A stretch of 64,000 nucleotides of DNA from Narthecium ossifragum. Taxonomy: Eukaryota; Streptophyta; Magnoliopsida; Dioscoreales; Nartheciaceae. Positions within the stretch are counted from its first letter, which is position 1. Every line of letters begins with the position of its first letter. Under the pieces are notes generated by a model. That model had not been told where the DNA came from and made no database searches. It worked only from the letters and a program-made list of their open reading frames with translations. Shown piece by piece: positions 1 to 11,208 of this stretch. A program made the translations under genes and the position numbers. The stretch lies in contig OY986971.1 in NCBI GenBank assembly GCA_963920575.1, forward strand, positions 26,454,537 through 26,518,536, in the 5' to 3' direction.

Positions 1-810
1 GATCCCGAAGTCGCCTCCAAAGCTCCCCGTCCTGACGCCGGCTTCAATTTTGTTTTTTTTATAATTACTTTTTGTGGTTACCTTTTATTTCTTTGTAATA
101 ACTTTCCAATTTTATGGTTACTTTTCTTTTTCTTTTTTGTGTATGCTATTAGTAACTTTTGTAGTTGCTTTTCATTTTCAAAAATTAACTACCAAACAAT
201 TGACATGGAAAGTAATCGGCAATACCAATTTTCAAAAAGTAACTATCAAGGAAAACAATTATACACAATGGAAAGTAATTACTAATTTTTGTAAAAATAT
301 GGTGGTTATTTTTCATTTTTGATACATAATGGAAAGTAACTACAAATTTGCGAAAAAATCAGTTAAAAAAATGCTGGTAGTTATTTTTTATTATAACTAT
401 TTTGGAAAATATAGTAGTTACTTTTCATTTTGTAGTTAAAATATTAAAATATTGAAAAATATTGTGCAAATTTATTTATTTGTAGTTACTTTTCAATTTT
501 CTAGTTACTTTTTATTTTTTTCAATTTTTGTGGGAGAATATGACTTTTTAAATATTTATTGTTACTTTTCACTTTGTAGTTAAAAATATTAAAATAATAT
601 TGTGTAAAAAATTTGTAGTTACTTTTTTCAATTTTGGTAGTTATTTTTCATTTTCTTTTTCAATTTTTGTGGGGGAATATCACTTTTTAAATATTTGTAA
701 TTATTTTTCACTTTGTAATTAAAATATTTAAAAAATGTGTAAAATATTTGTAGTTATTTTCAATTTTGATAGTTACTTTTTAAATTTTTTTTTTTTTTTA
801 GTTACATTCC
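1..810. repeat. AT-rich degenerate tandem repeat
   Basis: No gene is visible. The stretch is built from recurring phrases such as GTAGTTACTTTTCATTTT and TTTTTAAATATTT. The clearest pair is a GTGGGRGAATATSACTTTTT phrase near 530 and again near 668, a spacing of about 138 bp, so the part after about 410 looks like three decayed units. Short ORFs here are low-complexity and not credible proteins. Confidence 0.6.
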
Positions 811-817
811 AATTTTC

Positions 818-1680
818 TAGTGAAAACTGGTCTGATCTATGAACATTCCTCGAGACAACCCCAACAGGAAATATAGGACCATGGCCAAATAAGTCAGCAT
901 GCAATGCTGGCCACACTAGAAAATTACAGTCCCCTGGAGATGTAACCTTTCCTTTCACGGTAGCCATATGCATTGTTTGACTAGTACTCTTGTGAGATAT
1001 CAACATTCAACAAGCTAGCCAGCTTCATATATTCCATATCAGTCCGCTCCTGCCCACACCCACAGCCATGCCCCTTCTCCCCAATCAGCTTAACAATTGT
1101 TTGACATTTCTGGAGACAGTTTAGCCGTGTTTAAGGACCTAATTAATGCAGTCATGAGCTACTTTAAAGAGAAAGAACATAAATATTAATGCATGGCACG
1201 CTTAATTGCATGCAGGGAATGCTAGGAAAGTGGAAACTAATCCAATCCTAGCTAGCCTCCTTAATATCTCATTATTGATTGTGTGATTGGAGATGTGTTA
1301 GGCTGGTGGAGATTGATTACTTTCCTCTAATTGCCATGGCCTTGGTTTTCGTAGGGAGAAATCAAGAGGCAAACTGATGTCATAGGAGAAGAAGAGAGGG
1401 CCAACCAAGGAGAGAGGTCGACCGAGAGAGAAGACACGTTGTCTGGAGAGAGAGAAGTCTTGTGATCCTTCATGTATATTCTAGTGAAAACTGGTGTGAT
1501 ATATGGACGTACCTCAAGACAACCCCAACAAGAAATATAGGTCCATGGCCAAATAAATCTGGCCACACTAGAAAATTAAAGTCCCCTGGAGATGTAACCT
1601 TTCATTTCACGGTAGCCATATATATTGCTTGACTAGTACTCTTGTGAGATATCAACATTCAACAAGCTAGTGAGCTACAC
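818..1680. repeat. Duplicated block of about 200 bp in direct orientation
   Basis: The segment 818-1025 recurs at about 1480-1680 with roughly 85-90% identity, with a small deletion in the second copy. Both contain CTAGTGAAAACTGG near the start and ATATCAACATTCAACAAGCT at the end. Short coding-like stretches occur on the minus strand, but I do not recognise the protein and the frames differ between copies. The spacer (1026-1479) holds no gene I can see. Confidence 0.55.
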
Positions 1681-1686
1681 ATATTT

Positions 1687-1842
1687 CATATAATGTTCAC
1701 ATAATGATGCAATAAAGTTAAAGTTTAATATATATATACATTAAAGTTTTAATATATATTATATGAATAATATATATAATATTTTAGTATTTTAATATAT
1801 ATTAAAATTAACTTTATCGCATCATTATGTGAACATTATATG
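1687..1842. repeat. Long inverted repeat with AT-rich loop
   Basis: Positions 1687-1721 and 1808-1842 are reverse complements over 35 bases with one mismatch. The stem contains GTTCACATAATGATGC. The loop is nearly pure A/T. This may be a decayed AT-rich MITE. The right arm and the DNA after it recur at 8085-8275 as the start of duplication unit 2. Confidence 0.6.
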
Positions 1843-1846
1843 AATA

Positions 1847-1877
<31 letters not shown>

Positions 1878-2014
1878 AGATTAAAATAATATAATGACTT
1901 TATTGAGATTAAAATAATGTTCACATAATTTTAATGTTTACATAACTTTATTGAATAGATTATAATATATATAATATATATTATTCATATAATGTTATAT
2001 ATATATATATATTT

Positions 2015-3197
2015 GGGTTAATAACATTTTGCTCCCATGTACGTAGTTTGAAAATATGTCAATTTACCCCATATATTTTAAAACGTGACAAAATTCACCA
2101 TTAATTTATCAATCTGGTCGTATTACACCCAATCTTCAAACGACGTTAGTCAGCCTGACGGTAAACTGGCTAAATAGGTCACGCCGCACATTTGACCGGT
2201 TTTGCCAAAAATAGCTGACTAGTTGAGTTTTCCCCCACTAAATCCAAGCCTTTCATCTTCATCAACTTCCAATCTCGACCTCTCTCCTCTAAGCTCTCCC
2301 CTCTCACCCGATCTCTTCCTCTTCCCAGGTCCGATCGGGACGAGACATCCCCATCGACGCCCACCTCCTACTCCACTCAACGCCGACCTCGCCAAAGCCT
2401 TTCACCACCTCCTTCCTCTGCTTCGCGATCATCTCCTTCCTACAGCAAGTCGCTGGCGCCGTCGACCCCGGCCAATTAAGACCTCTTCCTCTTCGCACTC
2501 GATCGTGACTAGATCCCCGACCACACCAATGCCTTCCAGGTGCCGAATCCCCGCCAACATCGACCTCTCTCCTTCTCCGGTGCCGCTCTTCGTCACCCGT
2601 ACCTCCATCGACCTCAACTCCGGCCGACATCGACGTTGCCGCCAAGCACACCGGCGGCTACCATCCTCGCAACCGCCCTCACCACCTTGCAGCCGACCAT
2701 GGCTTCGGTAAATTCCTATTTCCGGAGCCCAACGCCATTGCAGTTCCTTCCCGGCGGCCCCCTTCTTCACCGACCTCGCCACAGCTGTCTCCTTCGCTGT
2801 CCGCAACGACCATGTCGCAGCCAAGTCTTCTCGCTGAGATCCCATCGCCGGAATCTGCCTCCGGGCATCTTCCGCAAGTCCTAGGCCCGAATCCGCTGTC
2901 TTCGCTGGATTCCAAGGAAGTTGGTTCGGGCTGCTGCTTCGTCACAGGAGGAAGCGAAGGAGAAGGGTGGGGCGGGAGGTTGGCGACCGGCTGAGCCGGG
3001 CAAAATTGGTCAAATAGGTCACGTGCGACGCACGTGACCTATTTAGCCGATTTGCCGTCAGTCCGGCTAACACAGTTTAAAGATTAGGTGTAATACGATC
3101 ATATTGATAAATTAAGAGTGTGTTTTGTCACGTTTTAAAATATAAGGGGTAAATTGACATATTTTCAAACTACATGGAAGTAAAATGTTATTAACCC
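2015..3197. mobile_element. Mutator-like element (Pack-MULE-like)
   Basis: Long terminal inverted repeats of about 180 bp begin GGGTTAATAACATTTT and lie at 2015-2195 and about 3010-3197. The 9-bp direct repeat TATATATTT flanks the element at 2006-2014 and 3198-3206. The sister segment near 8266-8275 is uninterrupted, so this is a post-duplication insertion. A 9-bp duplication with long inverted repeats is characteristic of Mutator-like elements. No transposase is visible. The interior (about 2223-2995) is GC-rich with proline- and serine-rich reading frames on both strands, unlike the AT-rich flanks, which suggests captured host gene fragments. The source gene is not identified. Confidence 0.88.
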
Positions 3198-3206
3198 TAT
3201 ATATTT

Positions 3207-3224
3207 CCTATAAAAATCATATAA

Positions 3225-3260
<36 letters not shown>

Positions 3261-4390
3261 ATCAGAGTGCATCGGTTGATCCAAAAAACAACCAAACGCG
3301 TGCATCTACTGCCCGATGCATGCACCACCTGATGCATGCATCCTACGATCCCATGCATCACGTGATTCCACCAACCAAACGCCCCCTGATTGAATCGACC
3401 GATCGGTTTGTCGTCCGATCGATCGGTCCACTGACGTGGCAAGTATGGAAATAATTAGGAAAATCAGAGTTGAAGCCCAGTTATGACTCTTTAACCCTAT
3501 TCCTGGTTACATCAATAAATAGGGCTATTTCAAATTGAGATTCACATCGTTTTGACTATCTTTGGAGAAGGAAAGAGAAGACGGTGAAGGTGCGGACGGC
3601 GATGGCTTTTTTTGCCGATCCGATGGCCTTCATCCACAAGATGAGTGGCCAACTTCTTATACTTCGGGATCTCATGAAACCCTAATGTAGTTCTTGGTAG
3701 TTCTTTAGTTTGAATCTTGTGAACTTCTCGATGCATGATTTCATAAATACGGTTTATTGATTAGAGATTTGAAGGAGCGGAGTTCCATTGAAGTAGTTTC
3801 ATTCGTGCAAACTTTCTGTGATTGTTTGTACAGATTTATAAAATGGTTTTCATAAAGTTTTTGGTTTGCCTTTGAGATAAGCTATGTTAAGCGAAAATAA
3901 GTTGTGCCAAGTTCATTAGGAGTAGTATAACGTAAGGTAATCCTAGGATTAAAGGCAATCTATACATGTCAAGTAAAGATAGATTATGTCGTTGGAAACA
4001 TTAACTTTTTTTAGGGATTTATGTGAGCTTATAGTCATATGATCCATAATGTTGAGAGAATCAAATAAGATGATAACTAGAGAAGACTAATAACAAAACT
4101 TGGACGGATTGAGTAATTCCCAAGTAACTCATTCATTGATTCGAATTGATCAACATTTTTATTTCTTTTCTTAGTTAATTTAGATAATTCAAATGTATAT
4201 TTGATTATTTTACTTAGATTTAGAGTTTTGGAAATTAATATTACCTATATCACCGTTTTCTCCGTGGATCGACTCCGGACTTCACCACTATTATACATTA
4301 TAATTTAGTGATTGAATAATAATTATTTTAATTAAGGTTTGATGCTTTTAACGATACCGTTTCGCAAACGATCACCTACCTGATAGAAGT
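3207..4390. repeat. LTR-like noncoding block, unit 1 copy
   Basis: No gene is visible. After a (TA)n run the block begins near GGATCAGAGTGC and contains a TATA-like ATAAATAGGG near 3518. Near its end is CCGTGGATCGACTCCGGACT at about 4263, a phrase that resembles the 3' part of many plant Ty3/gypsy LTRs. The same block is at 8280-9436 in unit 2. No clean terminal duplication was found, so a solo LTR is only an inference. Confidence 0.4.
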
Positions 4391-4669
4391 ACGTACGTCC
4401 TCCATGTTAGCAGCACTTGAACTAGAGGACTACATCAATCGAAGAAGACCATCTTAAAAATATCTCTTCAGCTGGTATACATGCACATTAAACGTTACAT
4501 TTTTACTGAAATATATGTCTATTCTTCAACAATATCATCATTATTCCTCTTAACTAATTCCTGAGTACAAAGGATATATTCATTCTTCAGCGAAAAATAT
4601 AGTAAATAATATGCTGAATAAATAGGAATATAATCATCGTATATATAGTCCTGTTTGCCGCCGGGCTAG

Positions 4670-5224
4670 CTAGTTCTTGACCGGCACTACTTCGAAGCCG
4701 CCGCCCTTCCTCTCCTCGACGGTGAAGGGCATGTAGGTGCCAAGGATCTTATCCCAGGCGACGAAGAACGGTGCGGCAAAGTTGTGTTTATTGCCTCTCA
4801 GCTGGTGGTGGACGTCATGGAACGCCGCATTGTTGGGGAAGAACGCCTTCAGGGGGTTCAAGGGCAAGTACATGCCGGCGTGCAGGTCGATCGCCTTGAC
4901 TATGACGAGGCCGAAGAAGTAGATGCTCGTCCGGGGGGTCATGCCGGAGGCGAGCAACGCCACGGCGCTGCCGACGGTGTCCATGATGAGGCTGTCGACG
5001 AGGTGGCCGTACAGAGCCCCCCAGGCGTAGGGGACGACGAGGGCGTGGTGCGTTGCATGGAAATGCTTGTACAAGAACTTGTTCTCGTGCTGGTACCGGT
5101 GTCCGAAGTACTGCCACGTGTCGATCACCACCATTCCGATCAAGAACTGCCATGCCATCACCGGCAACGACGGCTGTGGCGGCGGCACGCCATCGCCGCC
5201 GATGCTCATCCACTGCATTTATAA

Positions 5225-5289
<65 letters not shown>

Positions 5290-5587
5290 TATTAACTTCA
5301 CCAATTAATCACAGAGCTTATTAAGCCGGCCGATACAAATCATATAAAACTAAAATATATACCTTCATGCTGGCATAGATGACGACGAACTGAAAGGCCT
5401 GGTTCAGGAGGACAACTTTGACGACGGTCGACCTGGAGGCGATGTTCTTGGTGAGCTCCTCGCCCTTGGTGTGCAGCCTATTGTTCTCTAAAAAGTAGGC
5501 CAGCAGCTCGTATACGCTGCCAACCACCCAGTACAGCACCACCGGCATGATGGCGCCGACCATCTCTTCCGACATCTCCATGGCCAT
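4670..5587 (-). CDS. SBH: Sphinganine C4-monooxygenase, copy 1
   Basis: The enzyme hydroxylates C4 of the sphinganine long-chain base to give phytosphingosine, in the ER membrane. It belongs to the fatty acid hydroxylase superfamily of di-iron proteins. Two exons: 5363-5587 (75 codons) and 4670-5212 (180 codons plus stop), joined by a phase-0 GT-AG intron of 150 nt, for 255 aa, matching the usual 255-260. The histidine boxes are complete: H113-R-Y-Q-H117, H127-A-T-H130-H131 and H207-D-V-H210-H211. Hydrophobic segments lie near the N-terminus and around residues 95-110. The start MAMEMSEEM at 5587 aligns with the family start; an in-frame ATG at 5632 would add 15 residues but is not conserved in the other copies. 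Base composition is strongly GC-rich. A TATA-like CCATATATAC lies at about 5728-5742 on the coding strand. Function is by family homology; paralogue identity within SBH1/SBH2 is not resolved. Confidence 0.93.
5226..5287. repeat. (TA)n microsatellite in SBH copy 1 intron
   Basis: An almost uninterrupted TA dinucleotide run of about 60 bp makes up much of the 150-nt intron. The copy 2 intron has the same tract, but shorter, at about 10824-10872. Confidence 0.9.
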
Positions 5588-6514
5588 ATTCGAACAGCCC
5601 AAGCTAGAACTTTCCCCCAGCCTTTGGCTCAACTATATTACTAACAAAAAACCCAGAAAACAGCTAGACCTACAGAACTGTCAAATTAGGAAAGGAGATC
5701 TAGTACATGCATCCATGCATGTTCCTGAGTATATATGGCATAGATGATAAGACTTCATGGCTTGAATTAGAACAAAAATCAACGATTTATTAGTCGTTTC
5801 CATACATGAGCTGTTTTTAGCCACTCAAGATTCGGAACGAAAAATCAACATGATCGAGATGATTTTTTTCCATGCATATTTGAATGATTCCACGCTCGTT
5901 CTCCGTTAATGTTAGCCGACTTCATGCTTTTACTTGTCAACAAGTGTCATGCATGGTGAATTGGTGATCCATCTATGAGTCCAATGGATCACCATCATCG
6001 ATAGACGGAGACTTTTAGATATTTATCCTTCAAGTTTCAGGTTGCATGTTTATCATATAAAAGCTTCTAGCTAATATGATGCGTAAAACTCAAAAATTTA
6101 GCTTCTTGTACATGTCGGTCAGCTCATAGCATTTAATCTAGCACAATCTTATCTTATGAAATATTAATTTCTAACATAATTACTCTTGATGACATGTTTT
6201 CCAAATTGCACACTTTTTCTAACTTTCAAGTATATGATCAATTAGGTCCAGGTTTTCATAGAAAAGTAGTTTATTATCCTATCTTGAGACAAAATTTATA
6301 GTTAAAACAATAATTAATCAAAAATTTCGGAGAAAAAAATTAGTGTAAAGTGTGTGACGAGAATATATTCCTGATCTTCAGTCAGTACTGTATCACTGGA
6401 ATATGTACATTGTTTTCACTAACTATACATATCCACTTTAATTGCAACCTAATGAGCTTTTGTTATTAGTGGTTTATATATTGGGAAGATTTTTCTTCTA
6501 TTAGGTTGGCCTTT
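5588..6514. promoter_or_regulatory. Upstream region of SBH copy 1
   Basis: This is the presumed promoter and 5' leader. It is AT-rich with no ORF of substance. A TATA-like element at about 5728-5742 lies roughly 145 nt before the start codon. The region is collinear with 13651-21000 of unit 2 once the insertions there are removed, so it is the intact ancestral arrangement. Confidence 0.45.
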
Positions 6515-7735
6515 CACTACCAGAAAAATCACTTGTTGTGACCAAAACAATTGCGACCAATATACTACTAGTATATTATTAATTAGTGATCACAATAGCT
6601 ATGATCTCAATAAGACAATTGTTTTGGAGCAACCGATATATTTGGTCAAAATAGACGGTCGATTTGAAAATTTTTGATGGTGATTTAAACTTTCAGTCAC
6701 TGTTGCGACCATTTATTTGGTCGTTAAAATTAATTCAACCTATTTACGACCACATGTTTGGTCGGTAAAATTTAACCCATGGCTTTTTGGCTATATTAAA
6801 TATGCTAATGGCTTTTTTTTCGAATGCCTAATAAAATAACCTTAATCCCAATGTCTCATTTCTTACTCCCCGGCTCTGTTGTCCCGATCACTTCTCCTTT
6901 CCCGTCCTCGTCGTCGAACCGCACCGCTCTCAAACCCGTCACCTCCGACACCGGTGCCGTGGTCTCGCTACCCCGGCCAATCCTAATCCAACTCGGAGAG
7001 ATTCTCCGATCTGGTGATTCTGACCTCGATGCCGAGTCACTCCACCCTCAAACCCGTCACCTCCGACGCCAATGACGCCACCACTGCCGTATTCTCGCCA
7101 CCCGGCCAACCCTAATCCAACTCGAAGAGATTCTTTGATCCCGTGATCTCTCAGTCTCTCTCTCTCCCCCCCTCTCTATGATAGCTGATAGCTGATAGCT
7201 GATAGCCTTCGTTAGTATGTAGCTGATAGCCTTCGGGCTCAATTTTTTCAAAAAAAAAAGAAAAGTCCTCCACACATTTTCTCATTCCTTAATTATACTT
7301 GAACAGGAAAAAGGAAGCCCTCGCCAGATTCTTATATCGAAGTCGTGCAACGGGTTGGTGTTGAGCCAGCTAACTGTATCTCCATTATTGATGACAGGTT
7401 TTTTTTTGACACTCATGCGCCTATTATAAGATTTTAAGATACTGCATTCTTGTTCGCTACCTTTTTTTATGGTCTGAATACGATAAATCAAATAGCAAAC
7501 AGAAACCAACTTTTCTAACTTTTGAAGTTTCTGTTAATTCGGCCTGTCAATTTTGGAAAGTTCACTAATGGGCCATGTTGGTACACACTTTTGTACGGGT
7601 TTTCGATCCTATTTGAAAAGTTAATGCTAATAGAAGAAACTTGATGTTCAGATGACCTATCTTCCAACGTCTTCCGTATTATTTTTTCTATAAGTTATAT
7701 ATGGTGCTGAAATCTCTCATTTATCTGATGTGTTG
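6515..7735. mobile_element. CACTA-type transposon remnant, unit 1
   Basis: The left terminus CACTACCAGAAAAATCAC at 6515 matches the CACTA (En/Spm) terminal sequence and is preceded by TTT, as in the sister element at 21409. Subterminal DNA carries repeated GCGACCA / TGGTCGC-like motifs, as expected for this class. The right terminus (a CTTGTAGTG end) is not found. Homology to unit 2 resumes near GTGGCGCAGG at 7736, so the right end has been lost or replaced. No transposase ORF. A short tandem run of GATAGCT lies at about 7183-7206. Confidence 0.7.
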
Positions 7736-8084
7736 TGGCGCAGGCTAAACGTGAACCTCTTTATGGGAGAGACAACCAGATTTCTCAAGAGGAGAAAACA
7801 AAAACCCTAATTCTCATTCATCCAAAACTGTCTATTACAAACCCTAAGACCTCATTTTATAAGTTTAAACCAGACCAACTCATATATGGACTCAAATATG
7901 ACTTAACCTAATCCAAGTAACTAAATCTGGAGTTCAAATAGGAGAAAACCGACTAGAAATATGAAATTTGTTAAAAATGGAAAGACCGATAAAACTGCCT
8001 AAAAATGAAATTTTTCACTAAATCGAGATTTTAAGCCAAAGAAAAAGGAATTTGGAGATTCGGAGGTCAAGGTCATATTCAATA
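7736..8084. other. Distal end of duplication unit 1
   Basis: Non-coding DNA matching 25670-26030 of unit 2. Homology ends near 8075, where the AT-rich start of unit 2 begins. No gene is seen. Confidence 0.5.
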
Positions 8085-8279
8085 AAGTTAACTTTATCGC
8101 ATCATTATGTGAACATTATATGAATAATATATATATATTATTGAGATTAAAATAATATAATGACTTTATTGAGATTAAAATAATGTTCACATAATTTTAA
8201 TGTTTACATAACTTTATTGAATATATTTTAATATATATAATATATATTATTCATATAATGTTATATATATTTCATATAA

Positions 8280-9436
8280 AAATCATATAATTCATTTATA
8301 TATATGGATCAGAGTGCGTCGGTTGATCCAAAAAAAAAACCAAACACGTGCATCTATTGCCCGATGCATGCACCACCGGATGCATGCATCCTACGATCCC
8401 ATGCATCACGCGATTCCACCAACCAAACGCCCCCCGATTGAATCGACCAATCGGTTCGTCGTCCGATCGATCGGTCCATTGACGTAGCAAGTATGGAAAT
8501 AATTAGGAAAATCAGAGTTGAAGTCCAGTTATGACTCTTTAACCCTATTCTTGGTTACATCTATGAATAGGGCAATTTCAGACTGAGATTCACATCGTTT
8601 TGACTATCTTTGGAGAAGGAAAGAGAAGACAGTGAAGGTGCGGACGGCGATGGCTTTTTTCGCCGATCCAATGGCCTTCATCCACAAGATGAGTGGCCAA
8701 CTTCTTATACTTAGGGATCTCATGAAACCCTAGTGTGGTTCTTGGTCTTTCTTTAGTTTGAATCTTGTGAACTTCTCGATGCATGCTTTCATAAATACAG
8801 TTTTATTGATTAGAGATTTGAAGGAGCGGGGTTCCATTGAAGTATAGTTTCAGCCATGCAAACTTTCTGTGATTGTTTGTACAGATTTATGAAATGGTTT
8901 TCATAAAGTTTTTGGTTTGCCTTTGAGATAAGCTATAGCTTGTGTCAAGTTCATTAGGAGTAGTATAACGTAAGGTAATCATAAGATCAAAGACAATCTA
9001 TGCGAAGTAAAGATATGTTATGTCGTTGGAAACATTAACTGTCTTTTAGGGATTTATGTGAGCTTATAATCATATGATCCATAATGTTGAGAGAATCGAA
9101 TAAGATGATAACTAGAGAAGATTAATAACAAAACTTGGACGGATTGAGTAATTCCCAAGTAACTCATTCATTGATTCGAATTGATCAACATTTTTATTTC
9201 TTTTCTTAGTTAATTTAGATAATTCAAATCTATCTTTGATTATTTTACTTAGATTTAGAGTTTTGGGAATTAATATTACCTATATCACCGTTTTCCCCAT
9301 GGAACGACTCCGGACTTCACCACCATTATAAATTATAGTTTAGTGATTGAATAATAATTATTTTAATTAATGTTTGCTGCACTTTAACGATATTGTTTCG
9401 CGAACCATCACGTACCTTATGGAAGTACGTACGTCC
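8280..9436. repeat. LTR-like noncoding block, unit 2 copy
   Basis: Counterpart of 3207-4390, with scattered substitutions and short indels, clearly more diverged than the SBH exons. It contains ATGAATAGGG near 8564 and an ACGACTCCGGACTTCACC phrase near 9304. No gene. Confidence 0.4.
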
Positions 9437-9444
9437 TCCATGTT

Positions 9445-9995
9445 TAGGGATGGCAAAATTGACCGCCCCGCTGGATAACCGACCCGATCCGCACCGATGG
9501 GGACATGTATGGTATACATTGTTTACCCGTGGATACGGGTATGGTTTACAAATTTAAAATCCACGCGGGTAAGGGGCGGATTATGGTATTGGGTAATATC
9601 CGCCCCGCTATCCGCCCCGCCCCGCATATCCGCCCCACCCCGCCACTAAATATTGGTTTGGTGGATTTTAGAGAGTCTATTTTTGTAATAATACTCTAAT
9701 AAAGACTAATTATTGATGACTGTTTGATGGATCTAGATTTTAGAGACCGAATGTTGATGATAGTTTGATGGATTTAGATTTAGATTTTAGAGACTTAATA
9801 GTAATTGAATGGTTTTTTTAGGTTTTGCGGATAACCGTGGGTTGCGGGTAATATCCGCGTACCCGCGGGGATGGTTATGGTCCGGGATCCCCATTATCCG
9901 CGTGGGGACGGGGCGGTGCGGGTATGGGCGGAGGAGTGCGGGGACAGGTATGGTATTTCCAATATCCGTCCCGATCCGCTCCGTTGTCATCACTA
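9445..9995. mobile_element. Non-autonomous hAT element
   Basis: A 551-bp insertion flanked by the 8-bp duplication TCCATGTT at 9437-9444 and 9996-10003. The ends are inverted: TAGGGATGGCAA at the left against TAGTGATGACAA read inward from the right. Unit 1 has a single TCCATGTT at the matching place near 4402-4409. An 8-bp duplication with these termini fits the hAT superfamily. The interior is rich in CCCGCCCC and CGGGTA-type repeats and has no transposase. Confidence 0.9.
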
Positions 9996-10266
9996 TCCAT
10001 GTTAGCAGCACTTGAACTAGAGGACTACATCAATCGAAGAAGACCATCTTAAAAATATCTCTTCAGCTGGTATACATGCACATTAAACGTTACATTTTTA
10101 CTGAAATATATGTCTATTCTTCAACAATATCATGATTATTCCTCTTAACTAATTCCTGAGTACAAAGGATATATTCATTGTTCAGCGAAAAATATAGTAA
10201 ATATAATATGCTGAATAAAGAGGAATATAATCATCGTATATATAGTCCTGTTTGCCGCCGGGCTAG

Positions 10267-10821
10267 CTAGTTCTTGACCGGCACTACTTCGAAGCCGCCG
10301 CCCTTCCTCTCCTCGACGGTGAAGGGCATGTAGGTGCCAAGGATCTTATCCCAGGCGACGAAGAACGGTGCGGCAAAGTTGTGTTTATTGCCTCTCAGCT
10401 GGTGGTGGACGTCATGGAACGCCGCATTGTTGGGGAAGAACGCCTTCAGGGGGTTCAAGGGCAAGTACATGCCGGCGTGCAGGTCGATCGCCTTGACTAT
10501 GACGAAGCCGAAGAAGTAGATGCTCGTCCGGGGGGTCATGCCTGAGGCGAGCAACGCCACGGCGCTGCCGACGGTGTCCATGATGAGGCTGTCGACGAGG
10601 TGGCCGTACAGAGCCCCCCAGGCGTAGGGGACGACGAGGGCGTGGTGCGTTGCATGGAAATGCTTGTACAAGAACTTGTTCTCGTGCTGGTACCGGTGTC
10701 CGAAGTACTGCCACGTGTCGATCACCACCATTCCGATCAAGAACTGCCATGCCATCACCGGCAACGACGGCTGTGGCGGCGGCACGCCATCGCCGCCGAT
10801 GCTCATCCACTGCATTTATAA

Positions 10822-10878
<57 letters not shown>

Positions 10879-11173
10879 TAACTTCACCAATTAATCACAG
10901 AGCTTATTAAGCCGGCCGATACAAATCATATAAAACTAAAATATATACCTTCATGCTGGCATAGATGACGACGAACTGAAAGGCCTGGTTCAGGAGGACA
11001 ACTTTGACGACGGTCGACCTGGAGGCGATGTTCTTGGTGAGCTCCTCGCCCTTGGTGTGCAGCCTATTGTTCTCTAAAAAGTAGGCCAGCAGCTCGTATA
11101 CGCTGCCAACCACCCAGTACAGCACCACCGGCATGATGGCGCCGACCATCTCTTCCGACATCTCCATGGCCAT
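10267..11173 (-). CDS. SBH: Sphinganine C4-monooxygenase, copy 2
   Basis: Near-identical tandem copy of the gene at 4670. Exons 10949-11173 and 10267-10809 are joined by a phase-0 GT-AG intron of 139 nt, giving 255 aa with all three histidine boxes. I found two coding differences from copy 1: one synonymous and one changing residue 177 from Leu to Phe, inside a hydrophobic segment and outside the histidine boxes. The start at 11173 is preferred, because an ORF extending further upstream runs into the LINE poly(A) tract and is an artefact. Only about 35 bp of the native leader remains before the LINE inserted at 11209. The native upstream DNA now starts at 13651, so transcription must cross the LINE, use a promoter within it, or has been lost. 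Confidence 0.92.
10824..10872. repeat. (TA)n microsatellite in SBH copy 2 intron
   Basis: TA dinucleotide tract matching the one in copy 1 but about ten bases shorter. This length change accounts for the intron size difference. Confidence 0.9.
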
Positions 11174-11208
11174 ATTCGAACAGCCCAAGCTAGAACTTTC
11201 CCCCAGCC

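Larger units (their letters stand above)
1805..8075. repeat. Segmental duplication unit 1
   Basis: This unit carries an SBH gene and its flanks and is repeated in direct orientation as 8085-26030. Shared order: AT-rich start, LTR-like block, SBH gene, upstream AT-rich DNA, CACTA-type element, then a distal block at 7736-8075 containing GTGGCGCAGG. Unit 1 lacks most insertions seen in unit 2 and so serves as the empty-site reference. Its own private insertion is the Mutator-like element at 2015-3197. The CACTA right end is missing here. Confidence 0.85.

Noticed and set aside
773..1006. Possible cytochrome P450 fragment on the minus strand
   Set aside because: Considered because of a P450-like feel, but no heme-binding, PERF or ExxR motif is present, so no family is claimed.
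4784..5224. Plus-strand ORFs over the SBH exon
   Set aside because: Shadows of the minus-strand SBH gene; the same reading recurs in copy 2 only because the DNA is duplicated. The same applies to antisense ORFs over GAUT, SUV3 and the LINEs.
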